Below are positions 15,253 through 18,688 of a DNA stretch of 18,688 nucleotides, one piece after another. How positions within the stretch are numbered: position 1 is the first letter of the stretch; each line of letters starts with the position of its first letter. The stretch spans positions 1 to 18,688 of the forward strand of contig JACFNY010000008.1 of the NCBI GenBank assembly GCA_019454625.1. Direction: 5' to 3'. This stretch comes from Sphingomonadaceae bacterium (GTDB lineage: Bacteria > Pseudomonadota > Alphaproteobacteria > Sphingomonadales > Sphingomonadaceae). The notes beneath the pieces were generated by a model. The model had not been told where the DNA came from. It searched no databases and was given only the letters and a program-made list of their open reading frames with translations. A program made the position numbers and the translations under genes.

Positions 15253-17310
15253 GTGTCCAGTGTTACCAGCGTTCTCCTGCGATTTGCCCTTCTTTCGGCG
15301 GCCGCGCTTGCTGTGCCGCCTGCCGCTGCCCAGTCGCGCGCTGATGCGGACGCGCTGAAAGCCGGGCTGGAAGCACAGGCGCGCAATGCGTTCCCGCCTG
15401 TCTCCGCGATGGGCGTCGCCGGTTCGCCGACCGCGCAGAAGCTGCTGATGTGGGACCGGTTGCGGCGACCCGAATACGCGGCCACGTTCTCCGAGTTCTC
15501 CGAGTTCCTGCGCGGCAACGCGGACTGGCCGGGCGCGGACGACCTGCGCCGCCGCGCCGAAGGAGCGATCAACGATACGACGCCGATGGCGGCGCGGCTC
15601 GCCTTCTTCCGCGCGCTGCCGCCGCTTTCGGGCATCGGCCGCTTCCGCCATGCCGAAGCGCTGATGGCGGCGGGCATGACCAACGCCGCCAACACGGAGG
15701 CGAAGCAGGCATGGCGCATGGGCGGTATCGGCCCTGCGCTCGAAAACCAGTTCCTCGCGGCATTCGGCGGCATCCTCAGCCGCGACGACCACGTGTTCCG
15801 CATGGACCGCCTGCTCTGGCAGCGCGACCTCGCGACCGCCACGCGGATGCTGACCTTCCTGTCGGGGAATGACCGCACGCTGGCCGAAGCCCGCATCGCG
15901 CTCCAGCGGGCGGCAGCGGCGAAGGGCGCGGCAGCCGCTCCGGCAGCGGTGGACGCCAATCTCGCGCTCGGCAAGATCGCGCCCGGCTCCGAGAACGACC
16001 CCGGCCTCGTCGCGGACCGCAGCGCCTTCCTGCGCGCCAGCGGCAACAGCCTAGCGGCGCGTCAGCTCCTCGCGCGCGCCGAGATCACGCCCGGCAGCGC
16101 AGGAGACCGCAACGCGTGGATGACCGAGGTGCTGGCGGCCGCGCGTGGTGCGGTGAACGACAACCAGCACAGTCTCGCCTTCGAGATCGCCCACAATCAC
16201 GGCGGCTTCGCGTTCGACCGTCCTCTGACCAGCTACAACGCCGCCGAACGCGACACGTTCACGAGCCTAGAATGGCTCGCGGGGTGGACGGCGCTCCACA
16301 ACCTGAACCGGGCGCGCGAAGCCGTCCGCCACTTCGAGAATTTCGCCGCGTCGGCGCAGTTCGCGGGCACGCGCTCGCGCGGCCACTATTGGGCGGCCCG
16401 CGCGGCGGAAGCGGCCGGGCTCACCATCGACGCCAACCGCAACCTCGAGACGGCAGCGCGCTTTCCGCTCACCTTCTACGGCCAGCTCGCGGCGGAGCGG
16501 CTCGGCCGCCCGCTGACGATTCCCGCGAATGCCGATCCTGTCGTTCCGGCGTCCGAGCGACAGGCGTTCGCGGCGGACGACCGCGTCGAAGCCGCCCGGC
16601 TGCTCGGCATGGCCGGCGACCGGGCGAAGCAGACGCTGTTCCTGAAAACGCTTGCCGACGGTGCGATCACCACCGCCCGCGAGTTCCTCGTCAGCGAACT
16701 GTCGCAGCAACTCGGCCGCGCGGACTATGCGCTGATCGCAAGCCGCGGCGAGCTTGCCGAAGGCCCACCCGCCATCATGCGCTTCGCCTACCCGCAGGTC
16801 CCCGTGGGGGGCGTGCTGACGAACAACTGGACGATGATCCACGCGATCACGCGCCAGGAAAGCCGCTTCGATCCCACCGCCGTCAGCCGCGCCGGCGCAC
16901 GCGGCCTGATGCAGCTGATGCCGGGCACGGCGCGCGAGACGGCGGGCAAGATGGGCACGGCCTATCGCCCCGAGGCGCTGACCGGAGACCCGGGCTACAA
17001 CATCCAGCTCGGATCGACCTATTATCTGAACCTCGTCGACCAGTGGGGCGGCAACCACATGCTCGCCGTCGCCTCCTACAACGCGGGCGCGGGCAACGTG
17101 CGCAAGTGGATCGCGGCGAACGGCGATCCGCGTCTGCCGCAGGTGGATGCCGTGCGCTGGATCGAGAACATCCCCTTCTCGGAAACGCGGGGCTATGTGC
17201 GCGCCGTGCTGGAAAATGCGGTGGTCTACGACCGGCTCAATCCGTCGCGTGCGGGCCAGCCGTCCACCAACACGCTGTCGGCGTGGATCGGCAAGAACCG
17301 TCCCGGTTGA
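15253..17310 (+). CDS. slt: Soluble-type lytic murein transglycosylase
   Basis: A 685-residue lytic transglycosylase that cuts the glycan strands of peptidoglycan in the periplasm. A signal peptide is seen near the N-terminus (LLRFALLSAAALAVPPAAAQ). A long helical, Ala/Leu/Arg-rich superhelix (about residues 30-510) resembles the ring domain of Slt70. The SLT catalytic domain follows with Glu536 in ITRQESRFDPTAVS, then GARGLMQLMPGTA, YNIQLGSTYYLNLV and ASYNAGAGNVRKWI. The start is set at GTG 15253, served by AGGAGG at 15235-15240; the frame itself is open back to 15151. greB begins 4 bases after the stop, which suggests one transcript. Confidence 0.92.
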   Translation: MSSVTSVLLRFALLSAAALAVPPAAAQSRADADALKAGLEAQARNAFPPVSAMGVAGSPTAQKLLMWDRLRRPEYAATFSEFSEFLRGNADWPGADDLRRRAEGAINDTTPMAARLAFFRALPPLSGIGRFRHAEALMAAGMTNAANTEAKQAWRMGGIGPALENQFLAAFGGILSRDDHVFRMDRLLWQRDLATATRMLTFLSGNDRTLAEARIALQRAAAAKGAAAAPAAVDANLALGKIAPGSENDPGLVADRSAFLRASGNSLAARQLLARAEITPGSAGDRNAWMTEVLAAARGAVNDNQHSLAFEIAHNHGGFAFDRPLTSYNAAERDTFTSLEWLAGWTALHNLNRAREAVRHFENFAASAQFAGTRSRGHYWAARAAEAAGLTIDANRNLETAARFPLTFYGQLAAERLGRPLTIPANADPVVPASERQAFAADDRVEAARLLGMAGDRAKQTLFLKTLADGAITTAREFLVSELSQQLGRADYALIASRGELAEGPPAIMRFAYPQVPVGGVLTNNWTMIHAITRQESRFDPTAVSRAGARGLMQLMPGTARETAGKMGTAYRPEALTGDPGYNIQLGSTYYLNLVDQWGGNHMLAVASYNAGAGNVRKWIAANGDPRLPQVDAVRWIENIPFSETRGYVRAVLENAVVYDRLNPSRAGQPSTNTLSAWIGKNRPG

Positions 17311-17314
17311 GACG

Positions 17315-17800
17315 ATGGCCGACACACCGAACTACATCACGCCCGCAGGGATGAAGGCGCTCGTCGAAGCGCACCGCGCGCTCTTCGAGGTCGAACGGCC
17401 GAAGATCGTCGAGATCGTCTCGTGGGCAGCGGGGAACGGCGACCGTTCCGAGAACGGCGACTATCTCTACGGCCGCAAGCGGCTGCGGGAGATCGACCGC
17501 GAACTGACGCGCCTGTCGAAGCGGCTGAAGAACGCCCGCGTCATCGACCCGGCGAAGCAGCCCGACAAGTCCCGCGTATTCTTCGGCGCCACCGTCACCG
17601 TCGCCGACGAGGACGACCGGCAGCGCACCATCACGATTGTGGGCGAGGACGAGACGGATACGGCGCGCGGCCATATCTCATGGCGCGCGCCGCTCGCCGC
17701 CGCGCTGAAGGGCGCGGCGATCGGAGACCTCAGGAGCGTCCGCCTGCCGGGCGGCGTTCAGGAGCTGGAGGTCGTCTCGATCGCCTACCCTAGTAGTTGA
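17315..17800 (+). CDS. greB: Transcription elongation factor GreB
   Basis: A 161-residue Gre factor that enters the RNA polymerase secondary channel and stimulates cleavage of backtracked RNA. The N-terminal coiled coil has the catalytic tip acidic residues Asp43 and Glu46 in GNGDRSENGDYLYG, followed by GRKRLREIDRELTRLSKRLK, which is typical of GreB rather than GreA. The C-terminal globular domain follows (VFFGATVTVADEDDRQRTIT, then GEDETD and ISWRAPLAAALKGAAIGD). The ATG at 17315 is 4 bases after the slt stop, with GAG upstream. The last 11 bases overlap the convergent EF-hand protein gene. Confidence 0.95.
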   Translation: MADTPNYITPAGMKALVEAHRALFEVERPKIVEIVSWAAGNGDRSENGDYLYGRKRLREIDRELTRLSKRLKNARVIDPAKQPDKSRVFFGATVTVADEDDRQRTITIVGEDETDTARGHISWRAPLAAALKGAAIGDLRSVRLPGGVQELEVVSIAYPSS

Positions 17801-18688
17801 AGCTGTACCGGTACTCGTCGCGCAGCTCCTCGACGCCGAACCGGATCTCGCCGTCGCTGAGGTGGCCGTCGCGGTTGCGATCCGCCAGCCGTGCGAACTC
17901 GCGGTTGGCGCGTCTCGCCTCGTCCTTTGAAAGCTGGCCGTTGCGGTTCCGGTCGAAGTTCCACATCACCCAGTGCTTGGCCGCCGGGTCCTGCCGCAGC
18001 CACGGGTCGAGCACTGCCCAGCCGCTGCCGTACTGCGCGCCGTAGAACCCGTAACCGGGCCGGTACCACGAGTCGTAGTCGTAGTGCCCGTAGTAGCGGT
18101 TATCGAACGAGAAGTAGCTCTGCCCCCACCAATAGGGCCGGTAGCGATAGGTGGGGCTCGGCCGCACGATCACGATGGGACGGCGGTTCTGGTCGCGCCA
18201 GCGGTCGCGATCCTTGTAGCGGTCATTGTCCCGCCAACGGTCGCGATCGCGGTCCCGATCCTTGTCTCGGTCGCGCCAATCCTTGCGATCCCGATCCCGG
18301 TTGCCGTCCCAGTTGCGGTTGTCGTTCCGGTCGCGGCTCCTGTCCCAGTCGCGGCGGTCGCCGTCGCGTCCGTCGCGATCGCGATTGTTCCAGTCGCGGC
18401 CGCGATCGCGGTTGGTGTCGCCGCCGCGCGTGCTGTCCCGCCCGATCACGCCGTTCATGCGCTGCTGCACGGCATCCGCCTGCCGCTGCGTTTCCGCGCG
18501 GGGCGTGCGGGGTTCCGGCGTCTCGATCCGGCGCACCTGTCCGCGCTCCGGCGGAGCAACCCGCGGCGGCCTCGCCTCGGGCACGCGCGGTGCCTCGCGA
18601 TTGACCTGCATTCCGCGTTCCCGCTGCGGCCGGATGCCGTCGCGGTCGCTGTTCTGCGCCATCGCCGGACCGGCAAGCACCACGCCGA
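17790..18688 (-). CDS. Exported Arg/Asp-rich protein with two EF-hands (5' end outside the window)
   Basis: The frame is open to the window edge on its 5' side; the visible start (VVLAGPAMAQ) is the end of a signal peptide, so the true start is just beyond 18688. Counting from the Val codon at 18683, the mature protein has a Pro/Arg-rich part (to about 80), an extreme Arg/Asp tract (91-168), a Tyr/Trp/Gly-rich part (about 175-230), and two C-terminal EF-hand loops: DRNRNGQLSKDE (244-255) and DRNRDGHLSDGE (268-279), both with acidic or Asn residues at loop positions 1, 3 and 5 and Glu at 12. It should bind calcium outside the cytoplasm; its role is unknown. A resemblance to RcnB-type periplasmic proteins is only compositional. 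Its stop lies inside the end of greB. Confidence 0.8.
   Translation of the reverse strand, partial: GVVLAGPAMAQNSDRDGIRPQRERGMQVNREAPRVPEARPPRVAPPERGQVRRIETPEPRTPRAETQRQADAVQQRMNGVIGRDSTRGGDTNRDRGRDWNNRDRDGRDGDRRDWDRSRDRNDNRNWDGNRDRDRKDWRDRDKDRDRDRDRWRDNDRYKDRDRWRDQNRRPIVIVRPSPTYRYRPYWWGQSYFSFDNRYYGHYDYDSWYRPGYGFYGAQYGSGWAVLDPWLRQDPAAKHWVMWNFDRNRNGQLSKDEARRANREFARLADRNRDGHLSDGEIRFGVEELRDEYRYSFNY
18180..18413 (-). repeat. Arg/Asp low-complexity coding tract
   Basis: About 78 codons consisting mostly of Arg and Asp with Trp and Asn (patterns such as RDRDRDRDRW and DRWRD). At DNA level this is an imperfect short-period repeat of CGGTCGCGATC-like units, prone to length change by slippage. Confidence 0.7.

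Overview
The window looks like ordinary chromosome from a high-GC alphaproteobacterium, most likely a sphingomonad (order Sphingomonadales). This is inferred from the GC-rich codon use, an EipA/DUF1134 envelope protein, a MarR-type winged-helix protein with a degenerate receiver-like N-terminus, and a dapA-smpB-DUF2062 run. No 16S gene or other species marker is present. I found no transposase, integrase, phage gene, CRISPR array or defence system, and no gene-free stretch longer than 300 bases.

Left part (1-5800). The window opens inside one acyl-CoA dehydrogenase gene, followed after 9 bases by a second, distinct acyl-CoA dehydrogenase. The pair probably forms a two-subunit enzyme. A perfect hairpin (1563-1584) separates it from a convergent small hypothetical gene. 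A small membrane-protein gene then leads into a fused 5-oxoprolinase-type gene. That gene is broken at about 4162-4171: its N-terminal (HyuA-like) and C-terminal (HyuB-like) parts lie in different frames, although protein similarity runs straight across the junction. This is the clearest anomaly in the window.

Middle (5953-10403). A LuxR-type regulator without a neighbouring signal synthase is divergent from an eipA-like gene. Then come, on the minus strand, the winged-helix regulator, an exported serine beta-lactamase-like hydrolase with a 19-base AT-rich palindrome just upstream of its start, and a tRNA-Pro(UGG) gene with an encoded CCA end.

Right part (10450-18688). An exported M13 zinc metallopeptidase is followed upstream by a compact minus-strand operon read as dapA, smpB, DUF2062 protein, sulfite-oxidase-like molybdoenzyme. 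Adjacent genes overlap or nearly touch, which suggests translational coupling. Divergent from dapA runs an slt-type lytic transglycosylase followed 4 bases later by greB. The greB stop overlaps by 11 bases the end of a convergent gene for an exported Arg/Asp-rich protein with two C-terminal EF-hands, whose 5' end lies outside the window.

Taken together the genes serve acyl-CoA oxidation, 5-oxoproline (glutathione-cycle) turnover, cell-wall and envelope maintenance, lysine/diaminopimelate synthesis, ribosome rescue and transcript-cleavage. I see no evidence for a new multi-gene system. The points most worth checking are the broken oxoprolinase, the two intergenic palindromic sites, the LuxR solo and the regulator with a receiver-like domain.
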